Positions 50,336 through 59,900 of a stretch of DNA of 64,000 nt are shown piece by piece. The notes beneath the pieces were generated by a model that was given only the letters and a program-made list of their open reading frames with translations, did no database searches and was not told where the DNA came from. Position numbers and translations under genes: made by a program. The stretch's first letter is position 1. Each line of letters opens with the position of its first letter. Source of the stretch: CAYFZR01 sp046760505 [NCBI: Candidatus Hydrothermarchaeota archaeon] (GTDB taxonomy: Archaea > CAYFZR01); NCBI GenBank assembly GCA_046760505.1, contig JBHIEG010000006.1, positions 1-64,000 of the forward strand, in the 5' to 3' direction.

Positions 50336-52783
50336 ATGGATGAAACGATTACTGAAAAATTTTATCCACTCGATGTGGATTATTTCACAGAAAATGGAAA
50401 ACCAGTGATTCGAATATACGGAAAAACTCTAGAAGGAAAAAGGATAGTTGTTTTGGATAAACAATTCGAGCCCTACTTTTACGTTATTCCAGAGGAAGAT
50501 TCGGATACTGATGAATTAATCAACAGGATTATGGAAGTTAAGGTAGAAAATGCAGAGATTGTAAGGTGTAGCCCAAGGATAATGAAGGAACTAGGCAAAG
50601 ACGTTCGAGTTATAAAAGTCCTTGTGAGCCATCCTCAAGATGTGCCTAGGTTGAGAGAAATCGTCTCTGATGTAGAAGGAGTAAAGGAAGTGAGAGAACA
50701 CGATATACCATTTCATAGAAGATATTTAATAGATTCAGGCATCAAACCCATAGAAAAAACTGAAATAAGAGGCACGAAGCTGAAAAAAGATTATAGAGCA
50801 GATGTTATTTTGGAAAAGGTGGTAAATGAAATAGGTAAAGATAGATTAAATAAAAATAACGATGGGGATTTTCTATCTCATTTACACCTTTTAAGTTTTG
50901 ATATTGAAGTTTACAATCCTTTTCTCTCTCCCCGTAGCAAAAAAGATCCCATTATAATGATTAGTCTAGCAGACAATCTTGGCTACTCTTCCGTCCTGAC
51001 TTACAAAGACGAAACAAGAAACGAATACGTTGAAGTTCTATCCAATGAAAAAGAGATAATAAAACGTTTCGTAGAAATCATAAACGAAAGAAATCCCGAT
51101 ATTCTGGTAGGATACAACACAGATTTGTTTGATTTCGGCTATTTAAGAGACAGGGCTGAAAAATACAAGGCAAAACTTGATTTGGGGATAGATGGAAGTG
51201 ATTTAAAGTTTGAGAGAGGGGGTTATGGTTCCAAGGCAAAAATAAGGGGAAGACCGCACATAGATCTGTATCCTGTTATAAGAAGATCGTTTAGGCTTAG
51301 TAAATACACCCTAGAAGATGTTGCTGAAGAACTGCTTGGTAGAGAGAAAACAAAAATCTCAGTAAAGGAAATATTCAGATGCTGGGATGAGGGCGGAGAG
51401 AAACTCAAAGAACTGATTCAGTACTCTTTAGAAGATGCCCTAGTTACGCTTGAAATAGGAGAAAACATCATTCCATTGCAGCTCGAGTTGTGTAAGATAG
51501 TTGGTCAAACACCCTTTGATATTGCAAGAATGACTTCGGGTCAGTTGGTTGAATGGCTACTCATAAAAAAAGCTCACGAATACAATGAAGTCGTACCAAA
51601 CAGACCTAGAGGCAGAGATTTAATCGAGAGAGAGGCTGAGAGCATAGTAGGAGGTTACGTAAGGCAACCAGAGAAAGGTTTGCACGAAGATATCGTTCTC
51701 TTTGATTTTAGAGCACTTTATCCAAGCATAATCGTTACCCACAACATAGATCCATCAACCCTTAATTGCGAGTGCTGTGAAAATGAAAATGTCGCTCCAA
51801 AATTAGGCTATAGATTCTGTTTAAAAGAAAAAGGCTTCATACCAAGGATACTTGAAGACCTCATAAAGAAGAGAGTGGAAATAAAGAATTCCATCAAAAA
51901 AGAGGAAGATCCTACCAAAAGAAGAATCCTAGATATACAGCAACAGGCACTAAAAATACTGGCAAACTCTTTTTACGGCTATATGGGCTACCCTAGGGCG
52001 AGATGGTACTGTAAGGAAGCTGCAGAGAGCGTTACTGCATGGGGGAGGTATTACATTCAGGAGACCATAAAGACGGCTGAAAAATTCGGGTTGAAGGTTG
52101 TTTATGGAGATACTGACTCTCTGTTCTGCAAAGCTAATGGTATGAGTTCTGAAAAAATAAATGACTTTGTAAGGCAAATCAATTCTAATCTTCCTGGAAT
52201 TATAGAACTTGAATACGAAGGAAGATATAGAAGGGGGATTTTTGTAACGAAAAAGAGATATGCAATGGTAGATGACCAAGGAAAGATGATTGTTCGTGGC
52301 CTAGAACTCGTAAGAAGGGATTGGGCAGAGATTGCAAAAGAGACACAGAAAAAGGTTCTTGGAGCAATTCTAAGAGAAGGATCACCAGAAAAGGCTGCTG
52401 AGATTATAAGAAACGAAATAAAGAGAATAAAAGAAAAAAATGTGGACGTTGAAGATCTGATAATATATACTCAGTTAACAAAAGATATTTCAGAGTACAA
52501 AACTGATGCACCGCACGTGACTATCGCGAAGAGAGCCAGGAAAATGGGAATGGATATCTCACGAGGCTCCATAATAGGTTATGTCGTAGCAAGAGGAGAC
52601 GGAAAAATAGGCGATAGAGCTCTTTTAGTAGATGAAATCGAAAAATTCGATTACGACCCAGATTACTACATTGATAATCAGCTTCTTCCAGCCGTCCTGA
52701 GGATAATGGAGGCAGTGGGATACACCGAGAAAGACTTGAAGACGGATAAGGTACAATTCAGCCTAGATATGTTTAGTGATTGA
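50336..52783 (+). CDS. Family B DNA polymerase
   Basis: This 815-residue polymerase has the exonuclease motifs (LLSFDIEVY, GYNTDLFDFGYL) and polymerase motifs DFRALYPSIIVTHNI, ILANSFYGYMGYPRARWYCKEA and VYGDTDSLFC. It ends with QFSLDMFSD, whose QxxLxxFF-like pattern could be a PIP box. No intein is present. It is probably the main or a repair polymerase and may act with PCNA encoded at 20.5 kb. The HAD gene starts 2 bp after its stop. Confidence 0.94.
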   Translation: MDETITEKFYPLDVDYFTENGKPVIRIYGKTLEGKRIVVLDKQFEPYFYVIPEEDSDTDELINRIMEVKVENAEIVRCSPRIMKELGKDVRVIKVLVSHPQDVPRLREIVSDVEGVKEVREHDIPFHRRYLIDSGIKPIEKTEIRGTKLKKDYRADVILEKVVNEIGKDRLNKNNDGDFLSHLHLLSFDIEVYNPFLSPRSKKDPIIMISLADNLGYSSVLTYKDETRNEYVEVLSNEKEIIKRFVEIINERNPDILVGYNTDLFDFGYLRDRAEKYKAKLDLGIDGSDLKFERGGYGSKAKIRGRPHIDLYPVIRRSFRLSKYTLEDVAEELLGREKTKISVKEIFRCWDEGGEKLKELIQYSLEDALVTLEIGENIIPLQLELCKIVGQTPFDIARMTSGQLVEWLLIKKAHEYNEVVPNRPRGRDLIEREAESIVGGYVRQPEKGLHEDIVLFDFRALYPSIIVTHNIDPSTLNCECCENENVAPKLGYRFCLKEKGFIPRILEDLIKKRVEIKNSIKKEEDPTKRRILDIQQQALKILANSFYGYMGYPRARWYCKEAAESVTAWGRYYIQETIKTAEKFGLKVVYGDTDSLFCKANGMSSEKINDFVRQINSNLPGIIELEYEGRYRRGIFVTKKRYAMVDDQGKMIVRGLELVRRDWAEIAKETQKKVLGAILREGSPEKAAEIIRNEIKRIKEKNVDVEDLIIYTQLTKDISEYKTDAPHVTIAKRARKMGMDISRGSIIGYVVARGDGKIGDRALLVDEIEKFDYDPDYYIDNQLLPAVLRIMEAVGYTEKDLKTDKVQFSLDMFSD

Positions 52784-52784
52784 A

Positions 52785-53477
52785 ATGATAAAATGCGTTT
52801 TTTTCGATGTAGATGATACTTTATTCGATAGTACTGGACTCACTGAAAAGGCTAGAAGAGCAGCAATAGAAGCCATGATCGAAGCCGGACTTCCTCTCAG
52901 CCTCGAAGAGGGATACGAGTTACTCATGGAGATCGTTAAGAAATATGGCAGCAACTATGGAAAGCACTTTGATGCCCTATTAGATGATTTAAAGATCGGT
53001 TGGAATCCAAAGATCATAGCAGCAGGAGTTTATGCGTATCATAGAATCAAATTCGCCTACCTGAAGCCTTTTCCCGATGTTATTCCGACGCTCATAGAAT
53101 TGAAGAAGAGGGACCTAAAACTTGGTATAATCTCTGACGGCAATCCTGTGAAGCAATGGGATAAAATAATCCGTCTCGGCCTTCAAAATTTCTTTGATGT
53201 AGTAATAACATCTGAGGAGGCTGGAGCAGAGAAGCCTGATTTAAAAATTTATGAAGTAGCATTGGAAAAATCTAAATGTGAGCCAAAAAACAGTGTTATG
53301 GTAGGCGATAGGATAAGGAAGGATATACTTGGAGCCAAAAGAACAGGTATGCTTACCGTTAGATTTTTACACGGAAAATACAAGGATGAAAAGCCTTTTT
53401 CAGAAGAAGAGAGGCCTGATTTTCAAATAAAAAGTTTTAGGGATCTTATTGATATAATAGATAAATTAAACCGATAA
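52785..53477 (+). CDS. HAD-superfamily phosphatase
   Basis: This 230-residue HAD hydrolase has motif I FDVDDTLFDS (residues 6-15), motif II IISDGNP near 107, and the motif III/IV region GAEKPDLKIYE and VMVGDRIRKDILGAK. It is closest in look to archaeal HAD phosphatases annotated as glyceraldehyde-3-phosphate phosphatase; the substrate is not certain. ATG 52785 follows the PolB stop directly, so it is likely co-transcribed with PolB. A GTG three codons upstream is an alternative. Confidence 0.85.
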   Translation: MIKCVFFDVDDTLFDSTGLTEKARRAAIEAMIEAGLPLSLEEGYELLMEIVKKYGSNYGKHFDALLDDLKIGWNPKIIAAGVYAYHRIKFAYLKPFPDVIPTLIELKKRDLKLGIISDGNPVKQWDKIIRLGLQNFFDVVITSEEAGAEKPDLKIYEVALEKSKCEPKNSVMVGDRIRKDILGAKRTGMLTVRFLHGKYKDEKPFSEEERPDFQIKSFRDLIDIIDKLNR

Positions 53478-53579
53478 AAACAAATACGCAAATTTTCCAA
53501 CAATTTTGTTTAAGAAATATTTATCTTTTCTTTCGGCCAGATCCTTTTTCATAACTAAAAAAATTGCGGCTGGATTCGT

Positions 53580-53969
53580 ATGCCCGTTAAAAAAGTAAAA
53601 GATATTATGTCGAGAGATATTGTTTTTGTCTCATCGAACGCGGATATAAAGGAGATAATCAGAACCATGATAGAAAAAAATATACACAGCGTCGTAGTAA
53701 GAGAAGGATTATACTTCAAGGGATTCGTAACCGATGATGACGTCTTTGATGCACTGAGAACTCTTATATTAGATGGCTTTTTGCCCAAAAGAACTGCAGA
53801 TTCTTTGATATCATCTCCCACAATAAAAATAGACCAAGAGAACACTGTTGAGGAAGCCATACTTACTATGGCGAGAAACAACGTCAAATATCTTCTAGTG
53901 GAAAAAGAAGGAAATGTAGTAGGATTGGTCTCAGTCACAGATCTCCTAAAAATGTACATAGAAGAATAA
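53580..53969 (+). CDS. CBS-domain pair protein
   Basis: This 129-residue protein consists of two CBS repeats: KKVKDIMSRDIVFVSSNADIKE and IKIDQENTVEEAILTMARNN, each followed by a G-[FL]-V-[TS]-D/V-T-D strand. CBS pairs bind adenosine nucleotides and regulate other proteins. It is convergent with an amidohydrolase, so the partner is unknown. Confidence 0.88.
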   Translation: MPVKKVKDIMSRDIVFVSSNADIKEIIRTMIEKNIHSVVVREGLYFKGFVTDDDVFDALRTLILDGFLPKRTADSLISSPTIKIDQENTVEEAILTMARNNVKYLLVEKEGNVVGLVSVTDLLKMYIEE

Positions 53970-54689
53970 TTACCCTTCAATTAGCCTCAATATGTTTCCT
54001 GAAAGAATTTTTTCAAACTCTTTTCTTTTTAAATCGAGATCTAATATTTTCTTTAATTCATATTCCTGAGATCCGTATGGAAAATCCGATCCGAATAAAA
54101 TTCTATCTACTCCAACGAGTTTTATAGCATAGTTTATTATTCCCCTACTTGCCAAGGAAGTATCAAAGTAGACGTTCTTCTTTCTTTTAAAAGCCTCTAA
54201 TACTCTGATATGGCCTCCATTCAACATCCCTATGTGAGGAATTATTACGTTTAAATCGGCATTTTCCTCTATAAAGGATACGGTATTCTCATATTCCTCC
54301 TCTAAGTTAACAGGAAGACCTAATTCTTTTATTTTTTCAAGCATCTTTTTACAAGATTTGCTTTCGTAGTCGTATTCTGGCTCGTTTAGGTGTCTGTGCC
54401 ACTTTATTCCCTTGTAGTCTTCTAGATTGGGCGGAATTATGTAGTCTCTCCAGACGAAATAAAAAGGATATATATGCCTTTTAATTCTAGATTTCTCAAG
54501 TACGTATCTGTTGGATTCTATTCTTGACTTAGGAGTATCCAAGATTCTATACTGGTCTTCAGGAAAAGGAAATATGACAGCACCATCTATGTTTAACCTG
54601 TCTAAGTTTTCTATAATCCTCTCTATTGGATAATGAATTGTCTTACTACCACAGTGAACATGCGCATCTATTATGAGGGGATTGGACAT
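53970..54689 (-). CDS. Amidohydrolase-fold TIM-barrel hydrolase
   Basis: This 239-residue protein has the amidohydrolase pattern: IIDAHVHCG (residues 5-13), IIPHIGML near 148, and RILFGSDFPYG near 195 for the catalytic aspartate. It matches the amidohydrolase 2/TatD-like hydrolases of unknown substrate. The stop is 1 bp from that of the CBS gene (convergent). Confidence 0.82.
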   Translation of the reverse strand: MSNPLIIDAHVHCGSKTIHYPIERIIENLDRLNIDGAVIFPFPEDQYRILDTPKSRIESNRYVLEKSRIKRHIYPFYFVWRDYIIPPNLEDYKGIKWHRHLNEPEYDYESKSCKKMLEKIKELGLPVNLEEEYENTVSFIEENADLNVIIPHIGMLNGGHIRVLEAFKRKKNVYFDTSLASRGIINYAIKLVGVDRILFGSDFPYGSQEYELKKILDLDLKRKEFEKILSGNILRLIEG

Positions 54690-54744
54690 TGCCCTACATT
54701 TAACCTGAGTATATTTTTATATTCTTTTTAAAAAGATAACCTTG

Positions 54745-55461
54745 ATGGCTGATAAATTACTTGAGGTAAATAAAATTAACGTCTTTTATAATGGGTTGCA
54801 GGTGTTATGGGATATTTCATTAAATGTGGAGGAAGAAGAAATTGTTTCTCTCGTTGGTCCAAATGGAGCGGGCAAGACAACTGTTCTTAAAACGATTCAG
54901 GGTCTTATTCATCCATCAAATGGAGAGATCAAATTTCTCGGAAAGAGAATTGAGCACTTATCATGCCATGAGAGGGTTGATATGGGAATAACATATGTCC
55001 CCGAGAAGGGGGGAATATTCTTAGACATGACGGTCAGAGAAAATCTTGAACTGGGCGCGTATTCGCCTGCTTCTAGAGAAAAAAGGGATGAAACTCTCGA
55101 ATACGTCTACGAACTCTTTCCCATGCTCAAAGAGAAAGAGAGCAAAATTGCAGGATCTTTAAGTGGAGGCATGCAGAGGATGCTTGCCATTGGAAAAGGT
55201 CTAATGTCAAGGGCCAAGATTTTACTTTTAGATGATCCCTTCTTGGGACTTGCCCCAAAATTGATCCTAAAACTTTATGGAACCATAATGGATATCAACG
55301 AAGCCGGAGTTGCAATCTTGCTGGTTGGACAACACGTCTCTCTCATCTTAAATTTATCAGATAGGGCATATTTGATGGAAGCAGGAAGAATCACGTTAGA
55401 AGGCAGGGGAGAGGAACTCTTGAATGATGAACACTTAAGGAGAACTATGTTTGGCGTTTGA
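54745..55461 (+). CDS. LivF-like ABC transporter ATPase, without permease nearby
   Basis: This 238-residue ABC ATPase has Walker A GPNGAGKTT, the Q-loop, the signature motif SLSGGMQRML, Walker B ILLLDDPFLGLAP and the H-loop (QHVSLIL). It resembles LivF of branched-chain amino acid transporters, though Walker B ends D-D where D-E is usual, so the catalytic glutamate is missing. No permease or binding protein is encoded next to it. A TATA-like run 25-30 nt upstream suggests a leaderless message. Confidence 0.82.
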   Translation: MADKLLEVNKINVFYNGLQVLWDISLNVEEEEIVSLVGPNGAGKTTVLKTIQGLIHPSNGEIKFLGKRIEHLSCHERVDMGITYVPEKGGIFLDMTVRENLELGAYSPASREKRDETLEYVYELFPMLKEKESKIAGSLSGGMQRMLAIGKGLMSRAKILLLDDPFLGLAPKLILKLYGTIMDINEAGVAILLVGQHVSLILNLSDRAYLMEAGRITLEGRGEELLNDEHLRRTMFGV

Positions 55462-55494
55462 TACTTTATTAAAAATTAAAAGGAGGTATTTTTT

Positions 55495-55956
55495 GTGACT
55501 AAAAAACCAAGTGCGACTGAAATATTTAAGAACGCTTGCCTTGCATGGGCTTACGGAATGCAATTTACGCTATCAAATTATCCTGAGACTAAAAGGATTT
55601 TACTCTCTAAAAGCGGTGATATCTGGTTAAAATTTCAGAGTGAGACATCCAACATAGAAATTCAAAAGGGCTCGCCAATAGAAGTAGCAAAAAAATACGT
55701 AGAAGACTGTACAAGAGCAGGATACAACAAACCGGAGGACTTCAAGATATACGGAAACGATGAAAAGATAGAGGTAGAGATTTACGATTGCTTCTATAGC
55801 CCCATATGTAATTTGTTGAAAGAAAAGGATGTACCGGTAACTTGTCCCCGTACCAATATACTAGAGGGAGTTATTCATAGAGGGAGCGAGAAAAAGTACA
55901 TTTCCATAATAAAGGTGGGTAAAAAGTGCTGTAAGGGAACTCTATTTAGATGGTAG
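55495..55956 (+). CDS. Uncharacterised cysteine-containing protein
   Basis: This 153-residue soluble protein is not recognised. It has an N-terminal helical part (EIFKNACLAWAYGMQFTL) and cysteines in DCTRAGY, DCFYSPICNLL, VTCPRTNIL and KKCCKGTLF, which could bind a metal or cofactor. It starts with GTG after a strong AAAGGAGGT and lies 33 bp after the LivF-like gene, so they are probably co-transcribed. Confidence 0.6.
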   Translation: MTKKPSATEIFKNACLAWAYGMQFTLSNYPETKRILLSKSGDIWLKFQSETSNIEIQKGSPIEVAKKYVEDCTRAGYNKPEDFKIYGNDEKIEVEIYDCFYSPICNLLKEKDVPVTCPRTNILEGVIHRGSEKKYISIIKVGKKCCKGTLFRW

Positions 55957-55958
55957 AT

Positions 55959-57053
55959 TTAGGTTATCAGTTGTTTGAATACATTTATGAGGCTTCTGAG
56001 CCATCTTATCACGGCTGAACTAGGTTCCTTTTCGGGGGTTTCAGGTTTTTTAGTTTCTTTCACTTTAGGTATAGTTTTTTTCTCTAAAGGCTTCTCTTTA
56101 GTTTCAACTTCTTTAAATGAACCTACGGTAAAATTCAAGTAACTCGTTTTCAGCGTGTGCTTAAGGCCTTTTTCATCCCAGTAAGTTATTGTGGCTGGTT
56201 TTAATGAATATGTTCCGTTTTTAGATGCTTTAATATAATAAAAGAAGTATTTTTTCTGCTTAGATTTCAAAAAACCAGACCATGCTATTTTACCCCTTAC
56301 AACCTCTAAGTTATCAGGCGGATAGTTGTCTTGAGCGTATACAAAGGCGCTTCCATTACCTACATTATTTATTTCAAAATGAACATAGATCAATTTATCT
56401 TTTCTCGGGTTTTTCGGGAATATAGTTCTGTTAAACTCCAATTTCACATTCGTTGGTTTTCTAAATACGACCATTAGATCTTTCTTGGTTGGAAACAACT
56501 CTCCTCTATCTAGCTTGGTTTCGTAGATTAAATCCGTATAACTTTCGTTCCAGATTACTTTGTTCGGCTCAGGATACAAATCATAGATACCTGCCCAATC
56601 TGGTAATCTTACAGTTATTTTTAAATTATCGATCGAGTACCCAAAAGCCTTAAATCTTGTATAAAATAAAACATTTTCTTCCCCTAAAGAGACCAGATCC
56701 GGAGTTCGGTACATTATATGGATTTTGCGAGTATCTCCAAAGGTAAGGGGGTATCTCGGATATTTATTGTAAAGTAATTTTAGAACCGTAAAATTGCCCA
56801 TGTGATAGATTACAGGATCCATTTTACCTTTATTATCTGAACAGTTGTAGATAAATGCAGAGGGACTTGGTAGTGTTAGATAGATAAAATCTAAAGACGC
56901 ATTAAGTTCCTTTATTTTAACCGTGGTATTGATCTCTACCTTAGTTATACATGTCTTTCCGTTCGGCTCGAGCAGAATATTGTAGTCATAAAATACCTTT
57001 CCACAAGTAATTCCAACCATTAGAAGAACCAATAGGAATGGTAAGTACTTCAT
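55959..57053 (-). CDS. Secreted protein with C-terminal hydrophobic end
   Basis: This 364-residue protein has a signal peptide (residues 1-18, KYLPFLLVLLMVGITCG), several beta-sandwich-like repeats including an NNVGNGSAFVYAQDNYP segment typical of CARDB/DUF11-like surface proteins, a K/E/P-rich linker (about 310-345) and a hydrophobic C-terminus. It is the last gene after three pilin genes and may be an accessory of the pilus or adhesion system. This is inferred from position. Confidence 0.65.
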   Translation of the reverse strand: MKYLPFLLVLLMVGITCGKVFYDYNILLEPNGKTCITKVEINTTVKIKELNASLDFIYLTLPSPSAFIYNCSDNKGKMDPVIYHMGNFTVLKLLYNKYPRYPLTFGDTRKIHIMYRTPDLVSLGEENVLFYTRFKAFGYSIDNLKITVRLPDWAGIYDLYPEPNKVIWNESYTDLIYETKLDRGELFPTKKDLMVVFRKPTNVKLEFNRTIFPKNPRKDKLIYVHFEINNVGNGSAFVYAQDNYPPDNLEVVRGKIAWSGFLKSKQKKYFFYYIKASKNGTYSLKPATITYWDEKGLKHTLKTSYLNFTVGSFKEVETKEKPLEKKTIPKVKETKKPETPEKEPSSAVIRWLRSLINVFKQLIT

Positions 57054-57058
57054 CTTAC

Positions 57059-57490
57059 CTACCTTACCGTATAACTAGCGGTAGAACCTTCTTTGCATGA
57101 TACAACTATGAGATCTCCCTCTGATAGCGTAGTTGTTTTATTTGTGCCTATTTCTCCAGGTGTTAGTATGCCTCTTGTTTGGGCGTTTATAAGAGCCCCT
57201 CCAACGCCGTTTATGTATACCTTTACATCGGTTGCATTCTTCGTTCCGGAATTTTTTACCATTATTATGTTGTTCTTCGAGTTGTAATCGAGTATCATTA
57301 AAGTTATATCAGTAATCTTTGACTGGGTTTCAGTATTATCCTGAATACCTGATTGGATATTAGTAGTATAAGAGGTGAGCCAAACATGAAAAACTCCTGC
57401 TATCGCTACAGTGATACCTATAACCAGTATAGCCGCTACTATAGGGCTTACTCCCCTTTCTTCTCTTATTATTTTAACTTTACATTTCAT
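57059..57490 (-). CDS. Archaeal type IV pilin
   Basis: This 143-residue pilin has a class III signal peptide: a basic N-terminus (KCKVKIIREER) followed by GVSPIVAAILVIGITVAIAGVFHVW, the hydrophobic helix typical of archaeal pilins (DUF1628/pilin N family). A beta-rich head domain follows. GGGTGG lies 5 nt before the ATG. It lies in a pilin operon. Confidence 0.86.
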   Translation of the reverse strand: MKCKVKIIREERGVSPIVAAILVIGITVAIAGVFHVWLTSYTTNIQSGIQDNTETQSKITDITLMILDYNSKNNIIMVKNSGTKNATDVKVYINGVGGALINAQTRGILTPGEIGTNKTTTLSEGDLIVVSCKEGSTASYTVR

Positions 57491-57499
57491 TTTACCACC

Positions 57500-58399
57500 C
57501 TAAAAGATATAGGAGAAGGAAATAGGTCTTACCGTAACTTCATTGTTTTCAAGATTTGATGGATCGTTTAAATCTATGTTTAGCGTAAATCCTCCGTAAG
57601 GTCCTATGGAAGGAGAGTCAGAGTATTCTATACCGTAAAGGGTAGGTCTCCACGTTACCGAATTTGTATTTGGATCTACATTGAATGTTATCTGCGTTAT
57701 TGTTATACCTGCTACGGCATCCGTTACGGTAATGGTAAAGGATCCGGAGTTGCTCGGAGTTGCTAGAGTATACTCGAAAACCCATTCTGTATAGGCGGTA
57801 ACGGTTTCTCCATCGTTTAAAGTAGTAGATTTAGTCATTGCAAAATCAAAATCATGATCATCTGGATTAGGAGTCTTTATTGTCCATTGAGTATCCACAT
57901 CTGTCTTTCCGGTCCTCCTTACGTCAGATAGGAATTTCTTCGTAACAACGGTTTCCTTGGAACTCACTATTATGGAATCGCCTTTGACTGGATAAAATAC
58001 GGTGGTAACATTCCCCAATTCTATAAAACCTGATTCTCCTTCTGCTAAGGTTGTTATTGTATTTCTATTTACGTCTTTTATGGGCAATTCTTTCGTTCCA
58101 TCGCTCGTCACAAGAACTGATGTAAGGTTAGTCAACGTAATGGTGCCCTGATTGTATACGGTTACGATAGGGTAGGCGCCATCTTGAACAAGATCAGGCA
58201 ACTTTAAGTCTATATCTGCTAGAGTAGTAATTTCCTGTCTCTCGATATCTTGCTGAATGCTTGCTTGCGTAGAGGTCTGTACCATTGATATCCATACAAA
58301 TGCAATTCCTATGAGTGCTACAGTTATCATTAGCAATAAGAGAGTCGCTACTATGGGACTTACTCCCTTTTCGTCTTTTAACAGGTTTATTTTTTTCAT
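57500..58399 (-). CDS. Archaeal type IV pilin, long form
   Basis: This 299-residue protein has the same class III signal and helix (LLKDEKGVSPIVATLLLLMITVALIGIAFVW), then a head domain about twice as large as in the neighbouring pilins, with many T and N residues. It may be a tip adhesin or a minor subunit. ATG 58399 was chosen because it gives the short basic leader; the longer frame overlaps the preceding gene. Confidence 0.82.
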   Translation of the reverse strand: MKKINLLKDEKGVSPIVATLLLLMITVALIGIAFVWISMVQTSTQASIQQDIERQEITTLADIDLKLPDLVQDGAYPIVTVYNQGTITLTNLTSVLVTSDGTKELPIKDVNRNTITTLAEGESGFIELGNVTTVFYPVKGDSIIVSSKETVVTKKFLSDVRRTGKTDVDTQWTIKTPNPDDHDFDFAMTKSTTLNDGETVTAYTEWVFEYTLATPSNSGSFTITVTDAVAGITITQITFNVDPNTNSVTWRPTLYGIEYSDSPSIGPYGGFTLNIDLNDPSNLENNEVTVRPISFSYIF

Positions 58400-58410
58400 G
58401 TGATCACTTG

Positions 58411-59265
58411 TTATGGTGGATAATACTTCAGGCAGATTCTGACGAGATCCCAACTGATATCATCAAGATTTCCTTCTTGGTTGACACCGATAGTAAGGTT
58501 ATTATTCACCTGAGGAGTTGGCCATGTGTTTAAACTCGTGCTGTTGAACCAGTATGTCACATTACTTATGGTGTTTCCGGCAAAACTCTTATTTTCATTT
58601 ATAACCTCGTCAGAGTCCATGGCATAAATGGAGTCTCGTCTGCCGTTTTTTTGCCAAGAAACTATGTGGAGTTCTACGTCAACCTCGGTAATGTTTGCAC
58701 CGTTTGGAATGTTAAGGAAGTATACGTATGTTTTGGACAGGTTGCCACCGGTGGTATTGAATATTCCGGATTCAAGATCTCCGCTACACCAGATCGATAG
58801 TGCCGCGGATGGAGGAGAAGGCACGACCACTGCTCTTACTTGAGGAGAGACATCCATGCGCCAGTCATCTTCCATACTGAACACGTAGATCATATCTCCT
58901 AGCGAAATGTTCCTGCTAAATTTTACATTTATTTCGTTTCCTACATATAATGCATCAAAATGAGCATCTTCATGGGAGAACCATTTAAAACTTGTCCAGT
59001 AGCAGTGTATAACAGATACATCATGTAGGGTAACGGATCCGGTATTCTTTATACTTATGCTCTTGTTTCCGGGATAGACAGATGTGAATTCTATATCAGC
59101 GCTCCTTTCCATCTCCATTTTTTCGTTGTATCTTTTGCTCACCTCGCTTAATCTATAAGAGACATTTGAAATTTGTGTTACAGAAAATAAAACGGCAATC
59201 ATAAGTAAGCCAAATATTATTACGAATATGATCGGCTGATAAACCCCCTTCTCTTCGTAAAGCAT
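58411..59265 (-). CDS. Pilin-like surface protein with large head domain
   Basis: This 284-residue protein starts LYEEKGVYQPIIFVIIFGLLMIAVLFS, a variant class III-like leader with G-V-Y-Q-P instead of the canonical G-V-S-P. A charged helical extension (RLSEVSKRYNEKMEMERS) and a beta-rich domain follow. It is placed between two standard pilins and is probably a minor pilin. A TATA-like CATATAAAAC near 59293-59302 precedes it. Confidence 0.7.
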   Translation of the reverse strand: MLYEEKGVYQPIIFVIIFGLLMIAVLFSVTQISNVSYRLSEVSKRYNEKMEMERSADIEFTSVYPGNKSISIKNTGSVTLHDVSVIHCYWTSFKWFSHEDAHFDALYVGNEINVKFSRNISLGDMIYVFSMEDDWRMDVSPQVRAVVVPSPPSAALSIWCSGDLESGIFNTTGGNLSKTYVYFLNIPNGANITEVDVELHIVSWQKNGRRDSIYAMDSDEVINENKSFAGNTISNVTYWFNSTSLNTWPTPQVNNNLTIGVNQEGNLDDISWDLVRICLKYYPP

Positions 59266-59428
59266 TTTTTCCACTGTAGGTTATCTCAGGAATGTTTTAT
59301 ATGTTTTTGTGGGCAGGATGATGCTGGCAGAATGAAAATACCTTTTCTCTTCGAATTCAATTATTAAGTGATGGAAGATTATTTCAAGCGCTCTGCATTA
59401 GTTTTAAATAATAAAAAGGAGAAAATGG

Positions 59429-59842
59429 TTACTTTACTTCTGCAGAAGCCATTGCACCTTCTTTACATGTTACGTCTACGACATCACCTGATTGTAACGT
59501 GTATCCAGCAGTCGGCATCTTGCCTATTCTGCTAGCATTCAAAGTGTCGAATTTGTAAGTAAAATTCCCATTTACATAAAGCCTCACATCGCTTGCGTTG
59601 GCGCTTCCTGTATTCATTACTTTAACGTAGTTTTTATTTTTCTTTGCCTCTAAGATGAGTAAGTTCACATCGAATTGCGCAGTGGCTCCGCTCACCTTAG
59701 CAGTTGTTCCCGTGGTAAAACTTGTCACCCAGACATAGGCTATTCCCGCTGCTACTACTGCTATAGCTATCAATAGGATTACTGCTATTACTGGCGAGAC
59801 ACCTTTCTCCTCCTTCCTTATCCCTTGGAACGTTTTTTTCAC
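59429..59842 (-). CDS. Archaeal type IV pilin, first of the pilin operon
   Basis: This 137-residue pilin has the signal KEEKGVSPVIAVILLIAIAVVAAGIAYVW and a small beta-rich head. The start is uncertain: GTG 59842 is part of a GGGGGTG that looks like the ribosome site itself, and an ACG lies 6 nt after it at 59833, the same arrangement as in TFB. GTG is annotated here because it gives an ordinary pilin leader. A TATA element (TTATAAAATATG, about 59884-59895) and three TGTCA motifs lie upstream. Confidence 0.82.
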   Translation of the reverse strand: MKKTFQGIRKEEKGVSPVIAVILLIAIAVVAAGIAYVWVTSFTTGTTAKVSGATAQFDVNLLILEAKKNKNYVKVMNTGSANASDVRLYVNGNFTYKFDTLNASRIGKMPTAGYTLQSGDVVDVTCKEGAMASAEVK

Positions 59843-59900
59843 CCCCAGTAAATATTCTATTTTAATCTGTTATAGTAGTACTCATATTTTATAAGCGTTT

